In this document: positions 8,773-18,036 of the stretch, one piece after another
Position numbering within the stretch: position 1 is the stretch's first letter
Layout of the letters: the number at the start of each line of letters is the position of its first letter
Translations under genes and position numbers: made by a program
Notes under the pieces: generated by a model
Seen by the model: only the letters and a program-made list of their open reading frames with translations
The model's database searches: none
What the model was told of the DNA's origin: nothing
Origin: JAYFRC01 sp034926415
GTDB taxonomy: Bacteria > Bacillota > Clostridia > Oscillospirales > Oscillospiraceae
NCBI GenBank assembly: GCA_034926415.1
Contig: JAYFRC010000047.1
Coordinates: forward strand, 31,717 to 95,716
Reading direction: 5' to 3'
DNA: 64,000 nt

Positions 8773-9183
8773 TTGCTGATGACAAGGGAGACGGACTACG
8801 CGCTGCGGATTCTGCGAGCGCTGGCCGATGGAAACCGGCTGACCACAAAGGAACTGGCCCTTGGGGAGCAGATTCCACACCAATTCGCCTATAAAATCCT
8901 GAAAAAACTACAAAACGGCGGGATCGTCCGCATCTTGCGCGGAGCAGACGGCGGCTGTGTCCTGGCAATCGGGCTGGAAAAACTGTCGCTACTTCGATTA
9001 ATGCAGGTCATGGAAGATGATTCCTACGTCAGCTCCTGTATGAAAGCCGGCTATCAATGTTCCTGGTGCAAAGCCCATGGGAACGTTGTATGCAGCGCCC
9101 ATACTCACCTTTCCTCTATCCAGAAGAAGCTGGACGAGGAACTGGATTCGCACAGCCTGCGTGAAATTTTATTCGGAGGGTAG
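8773..9183 (+). CDS. Rrf2-family (IscR/NsrR-like) redox-sensing transcriptional regulator
   Basis: About 136 residues. The N-terminal winged helix (MTRETDYALRILRALADGNR, TTKELA, IPHQFAYKILKKLQNGGIVR) is typical of Rrf2. Four cysteines in C-x6-C-x2-C-x7-C (CMKAGYQCSWCKAHGNVVC) provide ligands for an Fe-S cluster, so it likely senses oxygen, NO or iron-sulfur status. I favour the TTG at 8773, with GGAGG 9 bases upstream, over ATG 8779, for which the spacing is long. It heads the operon with the dehydrogenase-rubredoxin fusion and the flavodiiron protein, which suggests that it controls an oxygen-handling pathway. Confidence 0.88.
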   Translation: MLMTRETDYALRILRALADGNRLTTKELALGEQIPHQFAYKILKKLQNGGIVRILRGADGGCVLAIGLEKLSLLRLMQVMEDDSYVSSCMKAGYQCSWCKAHGNVVCSAHTHLSSIQKKLDEELDSHSLREILFGG

Positions 9184-9259
9184 GCGAGGTGTTGTTTTTT
9201 ATGCCGTTAAAGTGGATAAAAATTATCAAGTTTAGATAAAATTAAAAGGAGGAAACGAT

Positions 9260-11170
9260 ATGCTATTCACGACCACAAAACAGCATGAGGACCTCCGGAC
9301 CGAAGTCCGGAAGTTCGCGGAAGAAGAGATCAAACCGATGGCGTTCCTTATGGACAAGGAAAATGAATTTCCCGATGACGCAATTGCCGCCCTGGGCCGG
9401 ATGGGTCTGATGGGGATTCCGTTTCCCAAGGAGTACGGCGGCAGAGGGCTGGACATGATCAGCTATGCCATCGCCGTAGAGGAGATGTCGAGAGTGGATG
9501 GCGGTTCCGGTGTTATCCTGTCGGCACATACTTCCCTTGGTGCCTGGCCGATCCTTACATTCGGTACTGAAAAACAAAAGAAAAAGTATCTGGTACCCCT
9601 GTGCAAAGGAGAAAAAATCGGAGCGTTCGGTCTGACTGAGTCCAACGCGGGTTCCGATGCGGGCGGCACTGAAACTACCGCCGTGGACAAGGGAGACTAT
9701 TATGTTCTTAACGGCGGAAAGATCTTTATTACCAATGCGCCCAAGGCTGATACTTACGTGATTTTCGCGGTCACAACACCCGATATCGGCACCCGCGGAA
9801 TCTCTGCATTTATCGTAGAAAAGGGCTGGAAGGGCTTTGAGTTCGGAGACCATTACGACAAGATGGGTATTCGCTCCTCCTCTACCGCCGAGCTGATCTT
9901 CAATGATGTGAAGGTTCCCAAGGAGAATCTTCTGGGCAAGGAAGGCGAGGGCTTCAAGATCGCCATGGAGACGCTGGACGGCGGACGGATCGGCATTGCG
10001 GCTCAGGCCCTCGGGATCGCCCAGGGTGCGTTTGAGCAGGCGGTGGACTACGCCAAGGAGCGCGTCCAGTTCGGCAAGCCTATTGGATTTCAGCAGGCAA
10101 TCTCCTTCAAAATCGCCGACATGGCCACCAAGCTGCGCACGGCACGGTTCCTGGTTTACTCGGCGGCCGAACTGAAGGAGAATCATGAGTCCTACGCCAT
10201 GGAGTCTGCTATGGCTAAGCAGTATGCTTCCGATATTGCACTGGAGGTAACCAACGACGCGCTGCAGATATTTGGCGGCACCGGGTATCTCAAGGGCATG
10301 GAAGTGGAGCGGATGTACCGCGACGCAAAGATTACAACAATATACGAGGGCACAAATGAAATCCAGCGCGTGGTCATTGCCGCTCAAATTCTTGGCAAGA
10401 TGCCTAAGGAGGCCGGATCTTCTTCCAGCCGTCCCAAGAAGCCCGCGCCCATAACCGGTATACGCAAAAAACAGATTTTCCGCGACGGCGATGCCAAGGA
10501 GCAGGTCGCAGCGCTGGCGGAAGCACTCAAGAAAGACGGTTTTGACTTCACGGTCGGCATTCCCATGGATACGCCCATCGCGCTGGCGGAGCGTGTGGTT
10601 TCCGCAGGCAATGGCATCGGCGAAAAGAAAAATATGAAGCTGGTGGAAAATCTGGCGAAAGCCGCGGGCGCCGCCATAGGTTCCTCCCGTCCCGTGGCTG
10701 AAACGCTCAAGTATCTGCCGCTCAACCGATACGTCGGCATGTCCGGACAGAAGTTCACAGGTAATCTGTACATAGCCTGCGGCATCTCCGGCGCAAGCCA
10801 GCATCTGAAGGGGATCAAGGACGCCTCAATCATCGTGGCGATCAATAAAAACGGCAACGCCCCGATTTTTAAGAACTGCGACTACGGCATCGTTGGTGAT
10901 GTGAATAAGGTTCTGCCTCTGCTGACGGCTGCGCTGGATACCGGCGACAAGCAGCCCGCGCCTCCGATGGTTAAGATCAAGCGCCCGCAGATGCCAAAGT
11001 CTGAGCCCATCGGCCCCCGCTATGTCTGCAGCGGCTGCGGCTACGAATATGTACCGGAGCTGGGCGATGAAGAAAGCGAAATTGCGCCGGCGACGCTGTT
11101 CAAGGATTTACCGGAAGACTGGGTCTGCCCCGAGTGCGCCGAGGCCAAAGATCAATTTATTCAGGCATAA
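9260..11170 (+). CDS. Acyl-CoA dehydrogenase / EtfA FAD-domain / rubredoxin triple fusion
   Basis: 636 residues in three modules. Residues 1-380 are a complete acyl-CoA dehydrogenase (GAFGLTESNAGSDAGG flavin motif, and IYEGTNEIQR with the usual catalytic Glu near 363). Residues about 440-560 match only the C-terminal FAD-binding part of electron-transfer flavoprotein alpha (ERVVSAGNGIG, IGSSRPVAE, YIACGISGASQHL, DYGIVGD). Residues 588-636 are rubredoxin (YVCSGCGY and DLPEDWVCPEC, all four iron Cys present). No EtfB is nearby. The design suggests electrons pass from acyl-CoA through two flavins to the rubredoxin iron and then to the flavodiiron protein encoded 21 bases downstream. Physiological substrate unknown. 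Strong AAAGGAGG site before ATG 9260. Confidence 0.9.
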   Translation: MLFTTTKQHEDLRTEVRKFAEEEIKPMAFLMDKENEFPDDAIAALGRMGLMGIPFPKEYGGRGLDMISYAIAVEEMSRVDGGSGVILSAHTSLGAWPILTFGTEKQKKKYLVPLCKGEKIGAFGLTESNAGSDAGGTETTAVDKGDYYVLNGGKIFITNAPKADTYVIFAVTTPDIGTRGISAFIVEKGWKGFEFGDHYDKMGIRSSSTAELIFNDVKVPKENLLGKEGEGFKIAMETLDGGRIGIAAQALGIAQGAFEQAVDYAKERVQFGKPIGFQQAISFKIADMATKLRTARFLVYSAAELKENHESYAMESAMAKQYASDIALEVTNDALQIFGGTGYLKGMEVERMYRDAKITTIYEGTNEIQRVVIAAQILGKMPKEAGSSSSRPKKPAPITGIRKKQIFRDGDAKEQVAALAEALKKDGFDFTVGIPMDTPIALAERVVSAGNGIGEKKNMKLVENLAKAAGAAIGSSRPVAETLKYLPLNRYVGMSGQKFTGNLYIACGISGASQHLKGIKDASIIVAINKNGNAPIFKNCDYGIVGDVNKVLPLLTAALDTGDKQPAPPMVKIKRPQMPKSEPIGPRYVCSGCGYEYVPELGDEESEIAPATLFKDLPEDWVCPECAEAKDQFIQA

Positions 11171-11191
11171 AGCCGAAGGGAGGAAAGATTT

Positions 11192-12403
11192 ATGTATTGC
11201 GTAAGAAATGTAACGGAGGATCTGTACTGGGTAGGGGCAAACGACCATCGCTTGGCTCTGTTTGAAAACGCGTATCCGATTCCAAGAGGCGTTTCGTATA
11301 ACTCCTATCTCCTGATGGATGAAAAGACCGCACTGTTCGACACAGTTGACTGGTCCGGCTGCCGGCAGCTGCTTGAAAACATAGAGCACGTTCTCGCGGG
11401 CCGGCCGCTTGACTATCTGGTAATAAATCATCTGGAGCCGGATCACGCCGGCTCAATTGAGGAAATCCTGCTTCGCTGGCCAAAGGTGGTAATCATCAGC
11501 AACCAAAAGGCGTTTATGCTGATGCGTCAGTTTAAGTTCGCTGTGGACACACATGAGACCATCGAGGTGGCGGAGGGTGATACCTTCAGCTTCGGCAAGC
11601 ATGTCGTCACATTTGTGTTCGCCCCCATGGTTCACTGGCCTGAGGTCATGGTGACCTTCGACACCACGAACGGCGTCCTGTTCTCCGCCGACGCTTTCGG
11701 CACCTTTGGCGCACTGGACGGCAAGCTGTTTGCCGACGAGGTCAATTTTGATCGGGACTGGCTGGACGATGCCCGCCGGTATTTGACCAACATTGGGGGA
11801 AAATACGGCCCTCACATTCAATTGAGTCTGAAAAAGGCGGGCGGCATTCTGGATCAGATCAAGTTCATCTGTCCGCTGCACGGGCCCGTGTGGCGCAAGG
11901 ATCTGATGTATTTCATTCAGAAGTACGACACATGGAGCCGCTATGAGCCGGAGGAGAAAGGCGTTATGATGGTATATGCCTCCATGTACGGCAATACCGA
12001 ATCCGCGGCGCAGGCACTGGCCGCCAAGCTGTGCGACAAGGGCATGACCAAGGTTGCCGTATACGATGTTTCCTCAACCGACGTTTCTCAGCTGATTTCC
12101 GAAACCTTCAAGTACAGCCATATCGTGCTGGCCTCCGTGACCTACAATCTTGGAATTTATCCTGCCATGCACAATTTCCTGATGGACATGAAGGCCCTGA
12201 ACGTTCAGAACCGGACGGTTGCCATCGTTGAAAACGGCTCTTGGGCAGTCAAGTCCGGCGACCTGATGCAGAAGTTCCTCAATGAGGAAATGAAGAACAT
12301 GACCGTACTCAACGAGCGCATTAGCATGGCGTCTTCCCTTGGAGCCGAAAACGAGCCGGAGCTTGAGACACTGGTCAACGCAATCCTTGAATCCATGAAG
12401 TAA
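11192..12403 (+). CDS. fprA: Flavodiiron protein (FprA family A-type flavoprotein)
   Basis: 403 residues. The N-terminal metallo-beta-lactamase-like domain carries the diiron ligands in NHLEPDHAGS (H-x-E-x-D-H), HWPEVM, SADAFG and CPLHGPVWR. The C-terminal flavodoxin domain binds FMN (VYASMYGNTESAAQAL). These proteins reduce O2 to water (some reduce NO to N2O) using electrons from rubredoxin. Rubredoxin is fused to the dehydrogenase just upstream. An AGGGAGGAAAG ribosome site precedes ATG 11192. The operon ends in a strong terminator. O2 versus NO preference cannot be told from the sequence. Confidence 0.95.
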   Translation: MYCVRNVTEDLYWVGANDHRLALFENAYPIPRGVSYNSYLLMDEKTALFDTVDWSGCRQLLENIEHVLAGRPLDYLVINHLEPDHAGSIEEILLRWPKVVIISNQKAFMLMRQFKFAVDTHETIEVAEGDTFSFGKHVVTFVFAPMVHWPEVMVTFDTTNGVLFSADAFGTFGALDGKLFADEVNFDRDWLDDARRYLTNIGGKYGPHIQLSLKKAGGILDQIKFICPLHGPVWRKDLMYFIQKYDTWSRYEPEEKGVMMVYASMYGNTESAAQALAAKLCDKGMTKVAVYDVSSTDVSQLISETFKYSHIVLASVTYNLGIYPAMHNFLMDMKALNVQNRTVAIVENGSWAVKSGDLMQKFLNEEMKNMTVLNERISMASSLGAENEPELETLVNAILESMK

Positions 12404-12462
12404 TCGGCCTCCGAGTATCCAGATAAATCTTACTAATCCGTTTACAACGGTACCAACAAGTT

Positions 12463-12502
12463 AAAAAACGGTCTCCGCGATTAACGCGGAGACCGTTTTT
12501 TT
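12463..12502. terminator. Bidirectional terminator between fprA and pepV
   Basis: A/T-flanked perfect hairpin (AACGGTCTCCGCG with loop ATTAA and its complement), with A-run before and T-run after. It serves both convergent genes. Confidence 0.85.
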
Positions 12503-12510
12503 GTATTTTC

Positions 12511-13917
12511 TCAGCAGCAGAGGTCTGCGATAATCTGTGCAAACATCTCTCCGGAGACAATCAAGTCGTCTATACGTACGAACTCGTCGGGGCCGTGCAT
12601 ATGCGTGTCTACGCCCGGAAATTCACAGCCGAAGCCGACTCCGCCGTCTATGTTATGGACATAAGTACCGCCGCCCATGTAGATGCACTTCGCTTCCAGC
12701 CCCGTGTAATCGGAGTAAACCTTTTTCAGCTCGCGCACAAGCTCGCTGTTCTCGTCGGTGTGGTGCGGGTGCTCAAGCGCCACAAGGCGCGCGGTTATTC
12801 CGGCCTTTTCCGCTTTGTCCTTGAGTATGGCGAACAGGCGCTCCTCGCCGCCGCAGATGGGCACACGGCTGTCTATCTTTGCGTTTAGCTTTTCGCCGTC
12901 GTAGGAGAATATATCAAGCGACGCTGTCAGGCTTCCGGAAATATCGTCACCGCAGGCTATACCGAGGGATTTGCCGTCGGTCTCTCCGTGCGGCATCAGC
13001 GCGCGCACGGCGCGGAGCTTTTCAATTCCCCCGCACGGTGCCAGCGGAAGGCCACACAGCATCTCGATAATCGCAGTTATCGCGTTGACGCCCTGGGCCG
13101 GCGTCGAGGCGTGCGCGTTCGCGCCATGGCAGGTTATCTTCGTACCGCCGGAAACGTCCTCCGCCTCGAAGCTCGCTCCCGTCCGCTTCTCCACTTCGGC
13201 AAAATAAGCTCGCACATCGGCGGCGCTCATGCCCTCGACCTCGGCATCAGCCAGCGGCGGTACGGCGTTTAGCACGGTCCCGCCCGATATTGCCTTTATG
13301 CGCGGAAGCTCTTTGCACTCGGCAAACGACGCGTCGAACTCCGGGCGGAGCTGACCTTTTTCTATGTTGAGTATCGGGTATTCCCCGTCGGGAGAAAACA
13401 CCATCGGCGGCGTGGGATAATGCTTAAAATAATACTCTATATCCTGGCTCCCGGTCTCCTCGCTGGTTCCGAGTATAAGACGCACCTTGTTCTTAACGGG
13501 AAGCCCCAGGTCTTTTATGCAGCGCATTGCATACAGGGCGGTGATTGCGGGACCCTTGTCGTCGCTGACGCCGCGTCCGAAGAGTTTTCCATCCTTTTCC
13601 GCGCCGTCAAACGGCCCGCACTCGGTCCAGCCGCTTCCTTCGGGCACAACGTCGAGATGCGCGAGCATTCCGAGCTTTGCCTCGCCCTCGCCTATCTCGA
13701 CCGTTCCGACGTAGTTGTCGATATTCGCTACCTGCTCAAAGCCATATTTTTTCGCCAGCGTGAGCGCGGTCTCAAGCGCTCTCGCAGGCTCTGCTCCGAA
13801 CGGCTTGTCGCCGTCTGGGGCTCCGGAAACGCTTCTTATGGCGACGAGCGTCTTTATATCGCCGAGCATCTCGTCTCTATGTGCCTTAAAATATTCCTCT
13901 ATCTGTTTTCTGAGCAT
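12511..13917 (-). CDS. pepV: Sapep/PepV-type M20 family dipeptidase
   Basis: 468 residues. Metal-binding motifs of M20 peptidases are present: GMLAHLDVVPEGSGW (His and following Asp), GRGVSDDKGP (bridging Asp), GTSEETGSQDIEYY (catalytic Glu and metal Glu), SPDGEYP and YMGGGTYVH. The long lid domain between them is typical of PepV. It hydrolyses dipeptides with unsubstituted N-terminus in the cytoplasm, using two zinc or manganese ions. AAGGGAG lies 7 bases before ATG 13917. A single-gene unit, convergent with fprA. Confidence 0.92.
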   Translation of the reverse strand: MLRKQIEEYFKAHRDEMLGDIKTLVAIRSVSGAPDGDKPFGAEPARALETALTLAKKYGFEQVANIDNYVGTVEIGEGEAKLGMLAHLDVVPEGSGWTECGPFDGAEKDGKLFGRGVSDDKGPAITALYAMRCIKDLGLPVKNKVRLILGTSEETGSQDIEYYFKHYPTPPMVFSPDGEYPILNIEKGQLRPEFDASFAECKELPRIKAISGGTVLNAVPPLADAEVEGMSAADVRAYFAEVEKRTGASFEAEDVSGGTKITCHGANAHASTPAQGVNAITAIIEMLCGLPLAPCGGIEKLRAVRALMPHGETDGKSLGIACGDDISGSLTASLDIFSYDGEKLNAKIDSRVPICGGEERLFAILKDKAEKAGITARLVALEHPHHTDENSELVRELKKVYSDYTGLEAKCIYMGGGTYVHNIDGGVGFGCEFPGVDTHMHGPDEFVRIDDLIVSGEMFAQIIADLCC

Positions 13918-13948
13918 GATACCGCTCCCTTAATCTCAAATTGAAAAT

Positions 13949-13977
13949 ATCGTAGCACAACGGGCGGCACTTGTCCA
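13949..13977 (-). promoter_or_regulatory. Probable sigma-A promoter of pepV
   Basis: On the minus strand TGGACA, 17 bases, TACGAT, ending 32 bases before the pepV start codon. Reasonable but not perfect match. Confidence 0.45.
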
Positions 13978-13998
13978 TAAGATTGGGCGAATCAGGCT

Positions 13999-15417
13999 CT
14001 AAGTGTTGTTCCTGTGTATCGGGCGGCGTATGAGAAGCGACAGCAGCCTCTTAGCGTCAAAGGGTATCAGCGGCCACATATAGCCATGCCCGACTATCGG
14101 CTTCACGGTGGCGAGAAGTATAAATATCACCACCACTCCCGCGATGAAGCCCCAGATATTCCAAATGGCGCAGAACACAAGCAGCATCATGCGCAGCAGC
14201 TTGACCGCATAGCCGAGTTCAAAGCTCGGCTGGGCAAAATTCGCTATCGCGACGAAAGCCATGTAGACGAGCACCTCGGGGACGAGCCAATGAGCCTGCA
14301 CCGCGAAATTGCCGAGTATGAGCGTGCCAAGCATACTGAACGAACTGCTGAGCACGCTCGGCGTGTTGAGCGAGGCGAGCTTCAGCAAGTCGACTATCAT
14401 CTCGACCAGCAGGAGCTGGACGAGCAGCGGCACCGAGTTCGGCTTTTCTATAGTTATGAAGCTAAGAAATGACGGCGCGGAGTCGGGATTTCCCAGCACA
14501 AGGTACCACAACGGAGTTATAAACAGCGCCGCCAGCAGCATCAGCGCGCGTACTATGCGAAGATACGTCCCGGTCATTGGCGGAAAACAGAAATCGTTCG
14601 TCTCCTGAAGGAAATCGAAAAATGACGTAGGCAGTATCACCGCCGCCGGCGAGTTGTCTACGAGCATTATTATTCCGCCCTCCATAACGCAGGCCGCCGC
14701 CGTGTCCGGTCTTTCGGTATAGCGCACCTTCGGAAACGGATTGTACCACTGCCCTTTTGTCATCGCTTCGGTTACGCTCGTCTGCCCCATTGTCAGCGAG
14801 TGGACATCGATTTTTCCCAGTTTTTCCCTGATTTCGTCAAGCAGCTTTTGATCCACGCGGGAGCAGAGATAACAGAGCACTATGTCCGTATGCGAGCGGT
14901 CCCCGGCCTGATGCGCCTCGCAGGTGAACTCGCTGTCGCGTATCCTGCGCCGGAGCAGCGCCGTGTTCTTTTTTACGCTCTCGACAAACCCGTCGTGCGC
15001 GCCGCGAAGCACCTTTCCGTCCTGCGGCTCCTCGACCGAGCGCGTCGGATACTCTTTCGCGTCGAGCAGCGCGCAGCCGGAAAATCCGTCGATGAGCAAA
15101 AGGCTCTTGCCGACGAGCACCGCCGTCACTGCCTTGTCGACGTCTGTCTCGACCTTTGCCTCGCCGTATGGGACATGCGTCCGCAGGAAGCCGTCCATAT
15201 CCTTTACCCTGCGCATATCTTCGGCCTTCACAGCCTGCCACACGGCTATGACACGCTGTAGTGTCGATCCGTCGGCGTAGCCGTCGAGAAAATAAAAGCG
15301 CGCCAGCCTTTGGCCTATTATAAGGCTGCGCCCTATTATATCGTAATTCCTCTTTACGCCGAGCATCGAATCGAGCGTCTCGATGTTCGAAGTAAAATCG
15401 TCAGACAGTATTGTCAT
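13999..15417 (-). CDS. spoVAF: GerA-family spore protein, SpoVAF-like
   Basis: 472 residues. A soluble N-terminal half precedes four to five membrane helices (about 285-305, 325-345, 360-400, 415-445) in the GerA A-subunit layout. The block NPFPKVRYTERPDTAAACVM plus MLVDNSPAAVILPTSFF matches the conserved core of GerA proteins, and the short N-terminus beginning LGVKRNYDIIGRSLIIG with a single-copy setting favours SpoVAF over a tricistronic germinant receptor: no B or C subunit genes are adjacent. Its role is spore germination, in the spore inner membrane. No clear sigma factor site was identified upstream. The SpoVAF assignment is likely; GerA family membership is firm. Confidence 0.82.
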   Translation of the reverse strand: MTILSDDFTSNIETLDSMLGVKRNYDIIGRSLIIGQRLARFYFLDGYADGSTLQRVIAVWQAVKAEDMRRVKDMDGFLRTHVPYGEAKVETDVDKAVTAVLVGKSLLLIDGFSGCALLDAKEYPTRSVEEPQDGKVLRGAHDGFVESVKKNTALLRRRIRDSEFTCEAHQAGDRSHTDIVLCYLCSRVDQKLLDEIREKLGKIDVHSLTMGQTSVTEAMTKGQWYNPFPKVRYTERPDTAAACVMEGGIIMLVDNSPAAVILPTSFFDFLQETNDFCFPPMTGTYLRIVRALMLLAALFITPLWYLVLGNPDSAPSFLSFITIEKPNSVPLLVQLLLVEMIVDLLKLASLNTPSVLSSSFSMLGTLILGNFAVQAHWLVPEVLVYMAFVAIANFAQPSFELGYAVKLLRMMLLVFCAIWNIWGFIAGVVVIFILLATVKPIVGHGYMWPLIPFDAKRLLSLLIRRPIHRNNT

Positions 15418-15640
15418 CCGCCGTCCCCCATGCTTTTATAAAATCGCGCCATAACGCGTTTTCCAAATAGTATTTCCGCGTTTTCCGCGCTTATGCGGCA
15501 GCTGACGCGCGCGTTTTTGCGCAATTTGAATTGGCTTATCGACAGATGAAAAAAATCATGTTACAATTAAATAACTATTAGTCATATATTAAAATTCCAC
15601 GGCGGTTCCGCACGCCGAATCCTGCGTCGGGAGGCAGAAG

Positions 15641-16522
15641 ATGAAAAAGCGAGAGCGGGCTATCGAGTTCTTAAAAAACCATTTTATTCCATACATATTC
15701 TTATCCGCCGGAGCGTTAATCGCCGCGTTCGCGCTTGAGGAATTCCTCGTTCCGTTCACGATACTCGACGGCGGCGTAGTCGGCGTCAGCATGATACTGA
15801 ACCAGCTCACAGGATTTTCGCTGAGCCTGTTTATTCTGATAATCAACATACCCTTCGTAGCGGTCGGCGTTAAGCAGCTTGGCAAAATATTCCTAGTACG
15901 CGCGGCTTACGCCATGCTCCTGTTCTCCGTTCTGCTTGAGGTGTTCAGGGATATGCCCGCCGTCACCGATCAGGAACTGCTCGTGGTAGTGTTCGGCGGC
16001 GTGCTGCTCGGCATAGGAGTCGGTCTGATACTCCGCAGCGGCGGCTGTCTCGACGGGACCGAGATAGTGGCGCTCATATTCAGCAAGAACGGACGGTTTT
16101 CCGTCGGCCAGATAATATTCGGCATAAATATAATAATATACGGAACCGCCGGCCTGCTCTTCGGCCTCGACCGCGCGCTTTACAGTCTGCTTACATATTT
16201 CATAACGTCCAGGGTAATCGACATGGTTGAAAACGGCATGGAGCAGGGCAAGTCGGTCATGATAATCACAGACGACGGCAAGGAAATCGCTGACGCCATA
16301 CACGCGCAGCTCGGCCGCACCTGTACGCTGCTCGAGGGCACCGGACTCATAAGCGGCAAAAAGGTCGTGCTCTACTGCGTGGTGACGCGCGTGGAGGTGC
16401 CGTCAATAAAGCGTATAATACATGAGACCGACGCCTCGGCTTTCATGACGATAAGCGATGTGTCTGAGATAGTCGGTCAACACATAAAACAGATGAAGGA
16501 CACCCACGCGCCGACGGAATAA
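15641..16522 (+). CDS. YitT-family membrane protein (DUF161 + DUF2179)
   Basis: 293 residues. The N-terminal part has about five membrane segments with the family pattern (LDGGVVGVSMILNQLTGFSL, LRSGGCLDGTEIVAL). The C-terminal 85 residues are the soluble DUF2179 domain (GKSVMIITDDGKEIADAIHA, GRTCTLLEGTGLISG, TDASAFMTISDVSEIVG). The family is widespread in Firmicutes and the molecular role is unknown. GGAGG lies 8 bases before ATG 15641. Divergent from the SpoVAF-like gene, with 223 bases between that hold no gene. Confidence 0.88.
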   Translation: MKKRERAIEFLKNHFIPYIFLSAGALIAAFALEEFLVPFTILDGGVVGVSMILNQLTGFSLSLFILIINIPFVAVGVKQLGKIFLVRAAYAMLLFSVLLEVFRDMPAVTDQELLVVVFGGVLLGIGVGLILRSGGCLDGTEIVALIFSKNGRFSVGQIIFGINIIIYGTAGLLFGLDRALYSLLTYFITSRVIDMVENGMEQGKSVMIITDDGKEIADAIHAQLGRTCTLLEGTGLISGKKVVLYCVVTRVEVPSIKRIIHETDASAFMTISDVSEIVGQHIKQMKDTHAPTE

Positions 16523-16555
16523 GCTCGGGCGGCTTTTAGGCGCCGCAAATAAATA

Positions 16556-16594
16556 AAAAGCGAAAGGGAACCGCAGAGGTTCCCTTCGCTTTTA
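16556..16594. terminator. Bidirectional terminator between yitT-like and XRE genes
   Basis: Long perfect stem AAAAGCGAAAGGGAACC / GGTTCCCTTCGCTTTT around loop GCAGA, flanked by A and T runs. Confidence 0.85.
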
Positions 16595-16615
16595 TTGCAA
16601 ATCATATTCTCCCTG

Positions 16616-17596
16616 CTATTTTCCTTTTTTGCCCCAGGCGCCGCAGGCGATCATGACGGCGGCGTAGAGTACTCCGGCGACAGGCCAGACAATCCAGCTG
16701 TTTTCCCAGTTGCCCGACAAAAAGCTGTAGGCGAGAAATCCGGCGACGACTACCAGCCAGTATATCGTACTTATGGCCGCCGTGCGCTCCGATAGCTGTT
16801 TTTTCTGTTTTGTATAGTCTCCCTCCTGAAGGAGCTTTTGCATACCGGACCATGGCGTACCAACCAAAATGAAAAATATTACGCCGATTCCGACTACGGC
16901 CAGCATAGCGCAAACTCCAGCGATGTAGGTAAGGTCGTTTTCCTGAAGGAAGAGCGCCGCAAAGAGCGGGATGACCGAGAGAATGCACAGACATGTGCCG
17001 AGCACGTTGCCGCGTGTGTAGGTCTCCCGGTACTCCTTCTGCCGCTCTTTCACCATGCCTGTGACGCCGTATTCCGTTTCAAAGCTTTCCTTTTCAAGGT
17101 ACTCGTATTGCGCGGTTTTTGCGCCGCTGGAGATAAATATCATCACGGCCGCGGCCACCAGCAGGAACATCACGATAAGCCCGACGCCTACGGCCAGATT
17201 GTCGGATATGTCAAGCGCTCGCGTATCCTGCGCGGCGGCAAGCAGCATAAGGCAGATCGGCGAGATTATGCACATAAACGTCGCCAGCGCAATGCGTTTC
17301 GCCGCAAACGCACTGATGCGAAGGAATTCGTTTGCTTCCTCCATCGTCACCCTGCGAAGGCCCGGTTCGTCCGCGGCATTTGCATACTCCGGCTCCCCAA
17401 GTTCGTCCTTCAAAAGATAATCTGTGCTGACGCCGAAAAGCTGACTGAGCAGCAGTATCTTTTCAAGATCGGGTACAGATTGCGCGCCCTCCCATTTTGA
17501 TACCGACTGGCGGGTCACGTTCATTTTCTCCGCCAGCTCCTCCTGCGACCAACCGCTCTTTTTCCGCAGCGCAATAATTTTATCCGCTAAAATCAT
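16616..17596 (-). CDS. XRE-family regulator fused to four membrane helices
   Basis: About 326 residues. Residues 1-65 are a Cro/C1 helix-turn-helix (SGWSQEELAEKMNVTRQSVS then KWEGAQSVPDLEKIL). The rest has two pairs of hydrophobic helices (around 105-160 and 230-320), so it is a membrane-tethered DNA-binding protein. I choose ATG 17596, which has a GAGG site 7 bases upstream and begins at the expected MILADKIIALRKK. Proteins of this build are common in Clostridia, often near transporters or other membrane proteins, but targets are not known. No partner gene is obvious here. Confidence 0.82.
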   Translation of the reverse strand: MILADKIIALRKKSGWSQEELAEKMNVTRQSVSKWEGAQSVPDLEKILLLSQLFGVSTDYLLKDELGEPEYANAADEPGLRRVTMEEANEFLRISAFAAKRIALATFMCIISPICLMLLAAAQDTRALDISDNLAVGVGLIVMFLLVAAAVMIFISSGAKTAQYEYLEKESFETEYGVTGMVKERQKEYRETYTRGNVLGTCLCILSVIPLFAALFLQENDLTYIAGVCAMLAVVGIGVIFFILVGTPWSGMQKLLQEGDYTKQKKQLSERTAAISTIYWLVVVAGFLAYSFLSGNWENSWIVWPVAGVLYAAVMIACGAWGKKGK

Positions 17597-17917
17597 GTCA
17601 TCAACCTCACAATAGTGTGTTTCGGAATTTCCTCCGTTGCATGTTATCCTACCTGTTTGAGCGGTTGCGCGCCACCAATCGCCGCCGGTCAATTTGTCAA
17701 CCGCCGGTTGCGGGCGGCGAATATCTCGGTTCCGGAGCCAAAAGCAGGCACATATCGGTCCGGCGGAACGTATAACAACGCCGCTGTTTTTGTCTGCTAT
17801 GATAATTCATTATATCGGCATATGAGCATCTTATCAATACTTTTACACCCCCCTTCTTCGCAGAAGAAAATGTATAAAAGCAAAAAAGAGAGAGCACAAA
17901 GTGCTCTCTCTTCGTTT
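17597..17917. other. Intergenic region between the XRE gene and the tRNA cluster
   Basis: No gene seen. It holds several GC-rich inverted segments (CCGCCGG near 17660-17720) and, at its right end, the terminator of the tRNA cluster. Confidence 0.6.
17882..17911 (-). terminator. Terminator of the tRNA operon
   Basis: An 11-bp stem (AGAGAGAGCAC, loop AAA, complement) followed on the minus strand by six T, 6 bases past the tRNA-Cys CCA end. Confidence 0.85.
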
Positions 17918-17992
17918 TGGAGGCGACACCCAGATTTGAACTGGGGCATCAGGGCTTTGCAGGCCCACGCCTTACCACTTGGCTATGTCGCC
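17918..17992 (-). tRNA. tRNA-Cys (GCA)
   Basis: 75 nt. Acceptor GGCGACA pairs with TGTCGCC, discriminator U and encoded CCA. Anticodon loop CTGCAAA gives GCA. T-arm GTTCAAATC is canonical. Last gene of the five-tRNA cluster. Confidence 0.95.
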
Positions 17993-18036
17993 GTATATAA
18001 TTATATGACGCGCATCGCGGCATAGTTCTCACGGCT

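Noticed and set aside
9263..10804. Long open frame (over 500 codons) on the minus strand inside the dehydrogenase-rubredoxin fusion
   Set aside because: It lies fully antisense to a gene with clear domain motifs and has no ribosome site; the long open frame is a by-product of GC-rich codon usage.
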